DNA from: Dyadobacter fanqingshengii
GTDB taxonomy: Bacteria > Bacteroidota > Bacteroidia > Cytophagales > Spirosomataceae
DNA length: 64,000 nt
Assembly: GCF_023822005.2 (NCBI RefSeq)
Contig: NZ_CP098806.1
Location: 1,674,001 to 1,738,000, forward strand
Direction: 5' to 3'
Shown here piece after piece: positions 29,793-38,336 of the stretch (positions are counted from its first letter, which is position 1; each line of letters starts with the position of its first letter). The translations under genes and the position numbers were made by a program. Under the pieces are notes generated by a model, which saw only the letters and a list, made by a program, of their open reading frames with translations, was not told the origin of the DNA and made no database searches.

Positions 29793-32700
29793 ATGAAATT
29801 TTTACAGAAGTTAATTTTCGCGAGCGGGTTGCTGGGCCTTATGGCGGCAACCTCGGATGATGCGTTACGGAAAGAGCAGATGGCCGTGGCGTCGCAGGTG
29901 ACCTGCGGAACGAAACCTGGAACATCTCAGCCAATGGTATGGACTCACGATGAGATGCTGGGAAATGTCGGCGGAAAGCCGGTGTACACGATCATCCATC
30001 AGAACAGGATCTACATTAGATGGGACGGTAACCCAGACCCTAGCCGTAAAAATCAGGCATTCGACAACACGGCTATTCTATTGCACATGGATAACAACAA
30101 GTTTCCAAATAATACAGAGGGAAACCGGATTGTTAACTCATGTATCAATTCCATCGACCCAAGTACAATGGGTAACAATTACCTGGGAACGCAGCAAGGC
30201 AACATGATCCCATGTAACAACAAGCCTATCACAGATGGGCTGATGCTTGGTACATTCCGTGGAGGCGATGGTGTGAGAACGTTTCAATATGCGATCATTA
30301 AAGATGGTTTGCTGCGTGTGAATTTTCACCGTGAAACCAATACATACAGCCGCGATGCCATTTCAATGGGCCTGATCCGTCAGACGATCGACGGTGAAAA
30401 CGGGAGCTTCATGAACCCGAACATGGGTTTTTCATTAAACTACACGGAGGTGTTAAGCTGCTTCTGGAACGAGCTGCCGAAGAATCCGGATTCAGTCGGC
30501 AACCCTGAGCCTAATTGCCCTGGAGGCCCTACATTAGGAACTGTAAGTAACGTTTCGCAAACAGGCCTTCGTTTCGCATATTCAGGCAACGGCATTCCTA
30601 ACATCGACTGGAGAATAAAATCGGGCAACAATGTAATTCGCTCTGGCAAAACGGGAAATTTGTCTTCTAATAATGTTGACATTTCGTTCAGCACCCTTGG
30701 CGCTGGAAACTACACTTTGGAAATTGAAGGCGGCGACTGCGCTTCGTCGGTAAGCTCTGCGTCATTTTCGGTGAACCAGGCAAACTGCCCAAGCGGCCCA
30801 ACAATATCTGGTGTAAGAAATGTTTCACCAACCGCTATTACGGTTGATTTCAACGGTTCCGGCGTTCCTAATTTGACATGGCGCGTGAAACAAGGTGGAA
30901 ATGTTGTCAGAAACGGCAAAACTGGTAATCTGACTTCAAATTCCGCCTCTATTTCATTCAACAGCCTTGGCGCTGGCATTTATTCATTGGAAATCGAAGG
31001 TGGTGATTGCAACTCTTCTGTCAGCACTTCAAACTTCACTATCGTTCCGGGAACCTGCCCTGGCGGACCTACACTGGGCACGATCAGCAATATTTCAGCA
31101 TCCGGTTTGCGCTTCCAATTTGACGGAAACGGCATTCCTAACATTACATGGAGAATAACATCCGGTTCTGAGGTAGTACGTAACGGAAAAACACCTGGCC
31201 TGACTTCTTCGCTTGTTGACATTTCATTCTCTGCATTGAGCGGCGGAAGTTATACTCTGGAAATCGAGGGCGGTGATTGTAATTCTTCTGTCAGCTCCAA
31301 ATCATTCTCTGTTGGCTCAACGAACTGCCCATCCGGACCAAGTATTTCCGGCATTAAGAATGTTTCTTCAACAGGTTTAACGGTTGATTTCAATGGCGTA
31401 GGCGTTTCAAGCGTTACATGGAGAATCAAACAAGGTGCTAACACGGTAGCAAACGGCAAAACGGGAAATTTAAGTTCTAACTCGGCAACTATCTCTTTTG
31501 GAACATTAGCAACCGGCAATTATACACTGGAAATCGAAGGTGGAAACTGTACATCATCTGTAAGCACTTCAAACTTCTCAGTGTCTCAGCCAAACTGTGC
31601 TAACGGCCCAACCATTTCAAGTGTAAAAAATGTCTCCCCAACTGGCCTTACAGTTGATTTTAACGGTTCGGGAATCCCTAATTTAACCTGGCGCGTAAAA
31701 CAAGGTGGTAATGTTGTTAGAAATGGCAAAACCGGGAATCTGGGCTCCAATTCGGCTTCAATAACATTTGCAAGTCTTGGTGCAGGAACTTATTCACTCG
31801 AAATTGAGGGTGGTGATTGTTCATCATTGGTTAGCAGTTCCAACTTTACAGTAAATCCCGGAACTTGCCCTGGCGGACCTACATTGGGCACGATCAGCAA
31901 CATTTCGGCATCCGGCTTACGTTTCCAATTTGATGGAAATGGAATTCCCAACATTACTTGGAGAATCAGATCCGGTTCTGAGGTGGTGCGTAACGGAAAA
32001 ACACCTGGATTGACTTCTGCGCTTGTTAACATTTCATTCACTGCACTGGCTGGCGGAAATTATACATTAGAAATTGAAGGTGGCGACTGTACTTCTTCTG
32101 TGAGCTCAAAAACCTTTACGGTTGGCTCAACGAACTGCCCGGGCGGACCAACGATTGCTACCATTAAGAACATTTCCTCAACAGGCTTGACAGTTGATTT
32201 TAATGGTTCAGGTGTTTCCAGTGTGACCTGGCGTATCAAGCAAGGCGGTACCACGGTTGCAAATGGCAAAACAGGAAATTTAAGTTCAAATTCAGCATCT
32301 ATCACATTTGCAAGCCTGGCTGCCGGTACTTACTCACTGGAAATTGAAGGTGGTGATTGTACTTCTTCGGTTAGCTCGTCAAACTTCACAGTATCCAAAC
32401 CAAATTGTGCTGGTGGGCCGACTATTTCCAGCGTTAAGAATGTTTCGGCAACGGGACTTACGGTGGATTTCAGCGGTTCAGGAATTCCAAACCTGACCTG
32501 GCGCGTTAAACAAGGTGGTAATGTGGTTAGAAACGGCAAAACAGGAAATCTAAGCTCCAATTCGGCTTCAATAACATTTGCAAGTCTTGGTGCAGGAACT
32601 TACTCACTCGAAATTGAGGGTGGCGATTGCTCATCTTCGGTTAGCTCTTCCAACTTTACACTTAATCCTGGAACTTGCCCTGGCGGCCCGACACTTGGCA

Positions 32701-34307
32701 CAGTTAGCAACATTTCCTCCACTGCCTTGCGTTTCCAATTCGATGGCAATGGTATTCCAAACATTACATGGAGAATTAAATCAGGCGGAACAACTGTTCG
32801 CAATGGTAAAACAGGAACGTTGACTTCATCAGTCGTTAACATTTCCTTCGAAGCGATCGGTGCCGGAAATTATACCTTAGAAATCGAAGGCGGTGATTGT
32901 TCTTCTTCGGTTAGCTCAAAAACTTTCGCTGTCGGCCAGGCTAATTGCCCGGGCGGACCAACCATTTCAGCCATCAAAAACATTTCCAAAACGGGATTGA
33001 CGGTTGATTTCAACGGTTCAGGCGTTTCTACCCTGACATGGAGGATCAAACAAGGCGGATCGACATTGGCGAATGGAACAACAGGCAACCTGGGTTCCAA
33101 CTCTGCTTCGATTACATTCGCAGCATTGGCGGTTGGTACTTATTCGCTGGAAATTGAAGGCGGTAACTGCGCTTCTACTGTCAGCACTTCGAATTTCAAT
33201 GTAACGCTTCCTAATTGCAGCGGCGGTCCAACGATCACGACGATCACTAATGCTTCTACGGTTGGCCTGACAGTTAACTTCAGCGGAACAAACATTCCAA
33301 ACCTTACATGGAGGCTGAAAAAGGCTGGTAACACAGTAGCCAACGGAAAAACGGGCAACCTGACTTCCAATAGCGCGGTAATCAGTTTCCCTGCTCAGAC
33401 AATCGGAAACTATACTTTGGAAATCGAAGGTGGTGACTGCGTTTCTTCCGTGAGTTCGAAAACGTTTGACATCATTACAACGGACAACCGTCTTCCATGC
33501 GAACTTGGTCCTGAATTGAAATCCATTTATAACCAAACAGAAACAGAACTGGTGTTCAACTTCCACGGAAACAATGTGGCAAGTATCGACTGGAAAATCA
33601 TGAGAGGAAATTCGATGATGCGCTCTGCAAGGGTTAACCTGACCAGCGACCGTCCAAAGATCACTTACGCAAGACTTGACAAAGGAAACTACACCTTGCA
33701 AATTGAAGGCGGTTCTTGTAAGTCTGCCGTTCAGACAATGGGCTTCAGCGTTGGCGATCCATTGCCGATCAAGGTTGCGAGATTTGACGGTTCAGCAGTA
33801 GAAGAAGGCGTGGCGCTTTCATGGAATGTTACAGACGAAAAAGATGGTAAAGGTTTTGAAATCATCCGCTATGACAACCAGTTGAAAGTGGCTAATGTAA
33901 TCGGAGCAATGCCTTTGTCTGACAAACGCATCGGTGAATACAAATTCACTGACAAAACACCGCTTTTCGGAAATAACTACTACCAGCTGAAAATGATCGA
34001 CGAAGACGGAACATTCCTGTCGAGCCGCATTATCACAGTTCGTTATGATGCGATCACCCAGGCGATTGTATCACCAAACCCGGTGAGAGATTTGATTAAT
34101 GTTGAATTTGTTTCAAAATCAGCCGGAAGAGGCAAAGTTGAAACTTACAACATGAGCGGAATCAAATTGAATACGATCGAACAGGATATCATTGCCGGGA
34201 AAAATAAACTTCCGGTTAACGTAACGGGACTAAACGACGGACATTATTTCCTTAAAGTCTACTACGGCGATCAGGAAATGAACCTGCGTTTCTTCAAAGT
34301 GCGTTAA
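29793..34307 (+). CDS. T9SS-secreted protein with twelve 90-residue repeats
   Basis: A 1504-residue secreted protein. A signal peptide (MKFLQKLIFASGLLGLMAAT) is followed by a unique N-terminal domain (about 30-230) that matches nothing I recognise. Residues 241-1323 are twelve tandem beta-sandwich-like repeats, 90 residues each, every one with a Cys near its start (NCPGGPT) and one in GGDC or GGNC or GGSC, 74 residues later, probably a disulfide. A Fn3-like region (VALSWNVTDEKDGKGFEII) and a T9SS type A tail (SPNPVRDLINVEF, MSGIKLNTIE, GHYFLKVYYGDQE) end it. It should be attached to the cell surface or released. The repeats suggest an adhesin or structural fibre; no enzyme motif is seen. ATG at 29793 is the start. 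Confidence 0.9.
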   Translation: MKFLQKLIFASGLLGLMAATSDDALRKEQMAVASQVTCGTKPGTSQPMVWTHDEMLGNVGGKPVYTIIHQNRIYIRWDGNPDPSRKNQAFDNTAILLHMDNNKFPNNTEGNRIVNSCINSIDPSTMGNNYLGTQQGNMIPCNNKPITDGLMLGTFRGGDGVRTFQYAIIKDGLLRVNFHRETNTYSRDAISMGLIRQTIDGENGSFMNPNMGFSLNYTEVLSCFWNELPKNPDSVGNPEPNCPGGPTLGTVSNVSQTGLRFAYSGNGIPNIDWRIKSGNNVIRSGKTGNLSSNNVDISFSTLGAGNYTLEIEGGDCASSVSSASFSVNQANCPSGPTISGVRNVSPTAITVDFNGSGVPNLTWRVKQGGNVVRNGKTGNLTSNSASISFNSLGAGIYSLEIEGGDCNSSVSTSNFTIVPGTCPGGPTLGTISNISASGLRFQFDGNGIPNITWRITSGSEVVRNGKTPGLTSSLVDISFSALSGGSYTLEIEGGDCNSSVSSKSFSVGSTNCPSGPSISGIKNVSSTGLTVDFNGVGVSSVTWRIKQGANTVANGKTGNLSSNSATISFGTLATGNYTLEIEGGNCTSSVSTSNFSVSQPNCANGPTISSVKNVSPTGLTVDFNGSGIPNLTWRVKQGGNVVRNGKTGNLGSNSASITFASLGAGTYSLEIEGGDCSSLVSSSNFTVNPGTCPGGPTLGTISNISASGLRFQFDGNGIPNITWRIRSGSEVVRNGKTPGLTSALVNISFTALAGGNYTLEIEGGDCTSSVSSKTFTVGSTNCPGGPTIATIKNISSTGLTVDFNGSGVSSVTWRIKQGGTTVANGKTGNLSSNSASITFASLAAGTYSLEIEGGDCTSSVSSSNFTVSKPNCAGGPTISSVKNVSATGLTVDFSGSGIPNLTWRVKQGGNVVRNGKTGNLSSNSASITFASLGAGTYSLEIEGGDCSSSVSSSNFTLNPGTCPGGPTLGTVSNISSTALRFQFDGNGIPNITWRIKSGGTTVRNGKTGTLTSSVVNISFEAIGAGNYTLEIEGGDCSSSVSSKTFAVGQANCPGGPTISAIKNISKTGLTVDFNGSGVSTLTWRIKQGGSTLANGTTGNLGSNSASITFAALAVGTYSLEIEGGNCASTVSTSNFNVTLPNCSGGPTITTITNASTVGLTVNFSGTNIPNLTWRLKKAGNTVANGKTGNLTSNSAVISFPAQTIGNYTLEIEGGDCVSSVSSKTFDIITTDNRLPCELGPELKSIYNQTETELVFNFHGNNVASIDWKIMRGNSMMRSARVNLTSDRPKITYARLDKGNYTLQIEGGSCKSAVQTMGFSVGDPLPIKVARFDGSAVEEGVALSWNVTDEKDGKGFEIIRYDNQLKVANVIGAMPLSDKRIGEYKFTDKTPLFGNNYYQLKMIDEDGTFLSSRIITVRYDAITQAIVSPNPVRDLINVEFVSKSAGRGKVETYNMSGIKLNTIEQDIIAGKNKLPVNVTGLNDGHYFLKVYYGDQEMNLRFFKVR
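30513..33761 (+). repeat. coding tandem repeats, 12 units of 270 bp
   Basis: Units begin at 30513, 30783, 31053, 31323, 31593, 31863, 32133, 32403, 32673, 32943, 33213 and 33495; the first ten are exactly 270 bp, the eleventh is 282 and the twelfth is divergent. They fall into three types by sequence after the WR motif: A (units 1, 3, 6, 9), B (4, 7, 10) and C (2, 5, 8). Units 3-5 and 6-8 form the same A-B-C block with an 810-bp period, and 9-10 continue it. A stretch of 48 bases at 31745-31792 is identical to 32555-32602. Confidence 0.95.
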
Positions 34308-34322
34308 GATTACAGAGATGAC

Positions 34323-34359
34323 AAAAAAGGGATGTGGCTCACTGCCACATCCCTTTTTT
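34323..34359. terminator. strong bidirectional terminator after the repeat-protein gene
   Basis: A perfect 16-bp stem: AAAAAAGGGATGTGGC (34323-34338), loop TCACT, GCCACATCCCTTTTTT (34344-34359), with a T run on each strand. It sits 15 nt past the repeat-protein stop and touches the stop of the convergent flavin-dependent oxidoreductase, so it ends both transcripts. Confidence 0.92.
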
Positions 34360-35399
34360 TATGCCTTAACCGCCAACGCCTTTCGGACAGCCGGGGCAAT
34401 CACCGTCCCGAACAGCTCGATGGCCCGCAAGTTTTTCTGATGGGAAAGATCGTTGCTGCCAACCGTTTGCGCGAGATATCTTGTATTGCCAAAAAGCTCG
34501 TGCAGCCTTAAAATCTTGTCAATGATCTCCTGCGGGCTTCCCACCATTAACGGTCCAGATTGCCTGCTGTATTCGTATTGCTCGCGCGTCATCGGCGACC
34601 AGCCCCGCTCCTTACCTACCCGGTTCATCAGTAACTGATAAGGCGGGAAAAATTCATCAGCGGCTTGCTGGGAATTGTCTGCCACATAAAACTGCGTGTT
34701 TATTGCCAATTGCAACTGGCTAACATCATGTCCGGCTTCCTTAGCGGCATTTCGATACAACTCAGCAAACTGCACAAAACGATCCGGCGGCCCGCCTAAT
34801 ATTGCCAGCGTCATTGGTAAATTAAGCTTTCCTGCTCGAATCGCCGAGCCAGGTGTGCCTCCTACGGCAATCCAAACCGGCAATGCGGACTGATAAGCTC
34901 GCGGATATACACCCAGATTATCGATGCCCGCACGGTGCTTACCCTGCCAGCTTACTTTTTCGTTCTGGTTTATTTTAAGGAGCAAATCCAGTTTTTCGGT
35001 AAAAAGCGTGTTGTAATCATTCAAGTTGTAGCCAAATAACGGGAACGACTCAATGAAAGAGCCGCGTCCGGCCAGGATCTCTGCCCGACCGCTGGAAATC
35101 AGGTCAAGCGTTGAAAAATTCTGATAAACCCGCACCGGATCCGCTGAGCTTAGTACGGTTACCGCACTGGAAAGCTTGATGTTTTTGGTCATTGCCGCAG
35201 CGGCTGCTAGGATAACTTCTGGCGCAGAGATTAAAAAGTCGGGGCGATGGTGTTCGCCTAATGCGAAAACATCGAGCCCTACTTCGTCCGCCAGTTTGAT
35301 TTCTTCCAGCAATTCCAGCATTCTTGCATGTGCATTAACGGCTCTTCCGGCCACACCATCCGGCGTTATTTCACCAAACGAACTAATTCCTAATTCCAT
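34359..35399 (-). CDS. LLM class flavin-dependent oxidoreductase
   Basis: A 346-residue luciferase-like monooxygenase fold (TIM barrel). Recognisable parts are EIKLADEVGLDVFALGEHHRP, FSTLDLISSGRAEILAGRGS and PVWIAVGGTPGSAIRAGKL, which together mark the bacterial LLM family. Enzymes of the family use FMN or F420 and an external reductase. Substrate cannot be read. It is transcribed alone, ends at the terminator shared with the repeat-protein gene, and begins 171 nt from the divergent YCII-family gene. Confidence 0.93.
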   Translation of the reverse strand: MELGISSFGEITPDGVAGRAVNAHARMLELLEEIKLADEVGLDVFALGEHHRPDFLISAPEVILAAAAAMTKNIKLSSAVTVLSSADPVRVYQNFSTLDLISSGRAEILAGRGSFIESFPLFGYNLNDYNTLFTEKLDLLLKINQNEKVSWQGKHRAGIDNLGVYPRAYQSALPVWIAVGGTPGSAIRAGKLNLPMTLAILGGPPDRFVQFAELYRNAAKEAGHDVSQLQLAINTQFYVADNSQQAADEFFPPYQLLMNRVGKERGWSPMTREQYEYSRQSGPLMVGSPQEIIDKILRLHELFGNTRYLAQTVGSNDLSHQKNLRAIELFGTVIAPAVRKALAVKA

Positions 35400-35462
35400 T
35401 TCTTACGTCGATTTCTGTTAACAATGGGTCCTTTCAATGAAATCACCTATTTCTATAATGAG

Positions 35463-35492
35463 TTCATAAAAGGGCTGTAAAAAATATTTTTG
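35463..35492 (+). promoter_or_regulatory. candidate promoter of the YCII-sigma operon
   Basis: TTC (35463-35465), 19 nt, TATTTTTG (35485-35492): the -7 box fits TAnnTTTG exactly and the -33 has one mismatch. It is 79 nt before the ATG of the YCII-family gene. Confidence 0.45.
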
Positions 35493-35570
35493 CAGGAATG
35501 TCCCATTTGCCAAAACTCATTTGTAGTGGGCGTATAAATTATATATCATTAACTATAAAATTGAAAAAAT

Positions 35571-35924
35571 ATGGAAGAGTACATTGTGATCATGCGGTTG
35601 GATTTACTTACAAAAGAGGCTCAGCCATCGCCCGAGCAAATGGAAGGCTATATGAAACAATATCACGACTGGGTGGGCGGCATTGCTGCGCAGAATAAAT
35701 TCAGTGGCGGTAAAGGCCTGGCCGTGGAAGGTAAGGTGCTCAAATTTAATGATATGATAACCGATGGCCCGTTCGTGGAAATTAAAGAATCAGTCGCCGG
35801 CTTTATCATTATCAAAGCGGCCAGCCTGGACGAAGCCGTTGAAATGGCACAAAAATGCCCCATTTTGAAAGGTGAAGGCAACAGCGTGGAAGTGCGCAAA
35901 ATTGTTTCCGTGCACGAAAGCTAG
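35571..35924 (+). CDS. YCII-related (DGPF) protein
   Basis: A 117-residue member of the YCII-related family with the DGPF signature (MITDGPFVEIKESVAGFII) and a C-terminal GNSVEVRKI. It lies 4 nt before the start of a sigma factor gene of the ECF42 type, which is the known genomic partner of DGPF proteins; the pair is widespread in bacteria. What these proteins bind is still unclear. The next sigma factor gene's long reading frame overlaps it, but the sigma ATG is after this stop. Confidence 0.93.
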   Translation: MEEYIVIMRLDLLTKEAQPSPEQMEGYMKQYHDWVGGIAAQNKFSGGKGLAVEGKVLKFNDMITDGPFVEIKESVAGFIIIKAASLDEAVEMAQKCPILKGEGNSVEVRKIVSVHES

Positions 35925-35928
35925 CCCA

Positions 35929-37155
35929 ATGACAAACCACGAACCAATAATCCCACATTTATTCAGGACCGAATACCGGAAAATCGTGTCGGTGCTATGC
36001 AGGCATTTTGGTTTTCGGGAAATTGAAATTGCGGAGGACATTGCGAGTGAAACGTTCCAGGTGGCCATGCAAGCCTGGGGATTAGAAGGCCTCCCGCCTA
36101 ATCCGGCGGGATGGCTTTATAATACAGCCAAAAACAAAGCGAAGAATTATCTGCACCGCGAGTCGATCTTTCGGGATAATATCGCACCCGGACTGAAAAA
36201 TATTGAACCGCAAGCTGCCGGCGACGACATTGACCTTTCATTACAAAACATTAATGATAGCCAGCTGCAAATGATGTTTGCGGTTTGTCATCCAGCCATT
36301 TCCCGCGAAGCGCAGATCGGTCTTTCCCTTCGCATTCTTTGCGGTTTTGGGATTGATGAAATTGCAACTGCTTTTGTGACCAATAAAGAGGTGATTAACA
36401 AACGACTTTTCAGGGCAAAAGAAAAGCTGCGTAAAGAAAAAGTGCAGATCGAACTGCCGCCGCCATTGGAAATCGACGCCCGGCTGGAACAAGTCCTGAC
36501 GACCATTTATCTGCTTTTCAATGAAGGTTATTATTCAGTCAGTCAGAACAATACATTAAGGAAAGAGCTTTGTCTGGAAGCAATGAGGCTTTGCACGATG
36601 CTGATTGAGAATCCGGATACCAACAAACCGCAAGTTAATGCGCTGCTTGCTCTGATGTGTTTTCACGCATCTCGTTTTGACGCCAGAATGAATGGTAATG
36701 GTGAAATTATTCTTTATGACGAACAGGATTCAAGCCTTTGGAACACGGACCTGATCAACAAAGGCGGTTATTTCCTGAGTATGGCCGCCCAGGGAAGTAA
36801 ATTATCCAGGTATCACCTCGAAGCTGGCATCGCCGCATGGCACACACAGCAGTCCGACAGCCCCGAGAAGTGGGAAGGGATTTTACACCTCTATAATCAG
36901 TTATTACAAAGAGAGTACTCCCCTGTTGCGGCGCTCAACCGCACTTATGCCGTGGCAAAAGTCAGAGGGAAAGAGGTGGCCATTGCCGAAGCTGAAAGGC
37001 TGAATTTGCCCGAAAATCACTTCTATTATGCGCTGCTCGGCGAGCTTTACAGTGGCCTGAACGATGATAAAGCAAGACTGCACTGGCTAACAGCCCTGTC
37101 CCTGGCAAAAACCGACGCCGACAAAGAAGCCATCCGAAAGAAACTGGGAGTATAA
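35929..37155 (+). CDS. ECF sigma factor, ECF42 type with C-terminal TPR-like extension
   Basis: A 408-residue RNA polymerase sigma factor. The start at 35929 follows the YCII stop by 4 nt; the frame opens upstream within that gene. Sigma-2 is around RHFGFREIEIAEDIASETFQV and GWLYNTAKNKAKNYL, sigma-4 around LRILCGFGIDEIATAFVTNKE. The remaining 230 residues are a helical extension (DUF6596/SnoaL-unlike, TPR-like) typical of the ECF42 group, in which the extension is needed for activity in place of an anti-sigma factor. With its DGPF partner this makes a conserved two-gene module. Targets and stimulus are not known here. Confidence 0.9.
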   Translation: MTNHEPIIPHLFRTEYRKIVSVLCRHFGFREIEIAEDIASETFQVAMQAWGLEGLPPNPAGWLYNTAKNKAKNYLHRESIFRDNIAPGLKNIEPQAAGDDIDLSLQNINDSQLQMMFAVCHPAISREAQIGLSLRILCGFGIDEIATAFVTNKEVINKRLFRAKEKLRKEKVQIELPPPLEIDARLEQVLTTIYLLFNEGYYSVSQNNTLRKELCLEAMRLCTMLIENPDTNKPQVNALLALMCFHASRFDARMNGNGEIILYDEQDSSLWNTDLINKGGYFLSMAAQGSKLSRYHLEAGIAAWHTQQSDSPEKWEGILHLYNQLLQREYSPVAALNRTYAVAKVRGKEVAIAEAERLNLPENHFYYALLGELYSGLNDDKARLHWLTALSLAKTDADKEAIRKKLGV

Positions 37156-37171
37156 GTTGTCTTGAAAAAAT

Positions 37172-37197
37172 TGTCGCAAAGCACCCTCTTATTCGTC
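37172..37197 (+). promoter_or_regulatory. possible ECF42-type promoter before doxX
   Basis: TGTCGC (37172-37177), 16 nt, CGTC (37194-37197) resembles the -35 TGTCGA and -10 CGTC motifs that I recall for ECF42 sigma factors. It lies just after the sigma gene and 84 nt before the DoxX start. A TAGGTTTG housekeeping-like -7 box (37232-37239) is also present nearby, so both could act. Confidence 0.35.
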
Positions 37198-37281
37198 GTA
37201 TTTACACTGCGTCGGTCGGTAAAATATGCGGTAGGTTTGTATCAACAAAAACAAACTTTTAATCGTCAAACATTTACTGTC

Positions 37282-37668
37282 ATGAAAACGACCCGCATTA
37301 TTTTCTGGATTTCAACAACATTGATCTTTTTGTTTGAAGGCGTAATGCCTGCACTCACATCGCAAACCGAAATGGCCCGCGAAGGAATCCGGCATTTAGG
37401 TTACCCGGAGTATTTCGGCCCTATGATCACCGCTTTCAAAGTGGCAGGCTCTTTGGCAATCATGTTACCAAAAGTGCCTGCACGGCTAAAAGAATGGGCA
37501 TATGCAGGATTTGTCTTCGACTTCCTTTGTGCCAGCATCAGCAATACCGTGGTGGATGGATTTGGCTTCAATTCCGTATTCCCGCTAATCGTTCTGGCCG
37601 TATTAATGGTGTCATATTACACTTATCATAAACTTCAAGCCGCACAACACCCGACACACGCTTATTAA
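37282..37668 (+). CDS. DoxX family membrane protein
   Basis: A 128-residue protein with four predicted membrane helices, similar to the DoxX protein at 22250-22624 (shared GYPEYF, LKEWAYAGF). The frame is open from 37162, but the Met at 37282 (MKTTRIIFWISTT) begins the first helix. It sits 126 nt after the sigma factor gene on the same strand with promoter-like elements between, so it may be a target of that sigma factor or the last gene of its operon. Function unknown. Confidence 0.88.
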   Translation: MKTTRIIFWISTTLIFLFEGVMPALTSQTEMAREGIRHLGYPEYFGPMITAFKVAGSLAIMLPKVPARLKEWAYAGFVFDFLCASISNTVVDGFGFNSVFPLIVLAVLMVSYYTYHKLQAAQHPTHAY

Positions 37669-37691
37669 TGCGTAACATTTCTGGGGATTTT

Positions 37692-37725
37692 CTCAAATAG
37701 AAAGGATCGCTCCTTTCTATTTGAG
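37692..37725. terminator. bidirectional terminator, perfect 15-bp stem
   Basis: CTCAAATAGAAAGGA (37692-37706), loop TCGC, TCCTTTCTATTTGAG (37711-37725). It ends the DoxX transcript and overlaps the last codons and TAG of the convergent DUF1772 gene. Confidence 0.75.
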
Positions 37726-38211
37726 TTTGTAAAAAGCCAGCAAGGTGAAAACAAAAGCTGCTACGGCGGATAATGTGCGGATTGCATGAAATTTGTTCCA
37801 TGGTTGCTCAAACAAGGTCCGTTGCTGCGCAATTTCACTTGCTGTTGCGCTGCTAACATCGAAGCTTGCCAGTGCATCATTCAGCGGCACGTTGCCCATA
37901 ACCGTTAGTCCGAATACGCCGACAACATAAATCACGGTCGCGGTAAGCAGCATTTTAAATTGAAATACATGCTGTCCCGAATAACTAAGCCAGCCCGCAA
38001 GCGTGAGCATTACAATCGAACCCATAAATGACGCAAAAAAGGTCGGGTTCAGAATGGCTTTGTTGATCCCCTGCATTGCCCGGAGATATTCCGCGTCAGC
38101 AAGCTTCCCCAGACCCGGATTCACCGAGCATGAATAAGAATAGAACAATCCTGCCGAAAGTCCGGTAAGCAGGGCGGATAGGACGAGGCTGGCGAAATAA
38201 AATTCATTCAT
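37717..38211 (-). CDS. DUF1772 (anthrone oxygenase-like) membrane protein
   Basis: A 164-residue protein with four predicted helices of the DUF1772 family: the N-terminal LLTGLSAGLFYSYSCSVNPGL and the AMQGINKAILNPTFF segment are typical. The ATG at 38211 begins the first helix; an in-frame ATG at 38247 is an alternative. A TATTTTTG box on the minus strand (38273-38280) would give a start near 38267. Some fungal and plant relatives are called anthrone oxygenases, but the bacterial members are uncharacterised. It stands alone between the terminator and the glycosyltransferase-like gene. Confidence 0.85.
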   Translation of the reverse strand: MNEFYFASLVLSALLTGLSAGLFYSYSCSVNPGLGKLADAEYLRAMQGINKAILNPTFFASFMGSIVMLTLAGWLSYSGQHVFQFKMLLTATVIYVVGVFGLTVMGNVPLNDALASFDVSSATASEIAQQRTLFEQPWNKFHAIRTLSAVAAFVFTLLAFYKLK

Positions 38212-38336
38212 CGTATTTTTAGGTTGAAGGTTTGTATGCTGGTTCATGTCGCAATTTTTGAAAATTATACCTCAAAAATATGCGTCACCTTTTCCTGAAA
38301 ATAGAACAAATCCGCCAGCTGGCCCGTCAACAAATT

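Noticed and set aside
33018..33701. Minus-strand frame of 227 codons within the repeat-protein gene
   Set aside because: It arises because the repeats have biased codons; translation shows no motif.
30513..33761. Possible CRISPR array
   Set aside because: The repeats are 270 bp, in frame and protein-coding; there are no short spaced repeats or cas genes.
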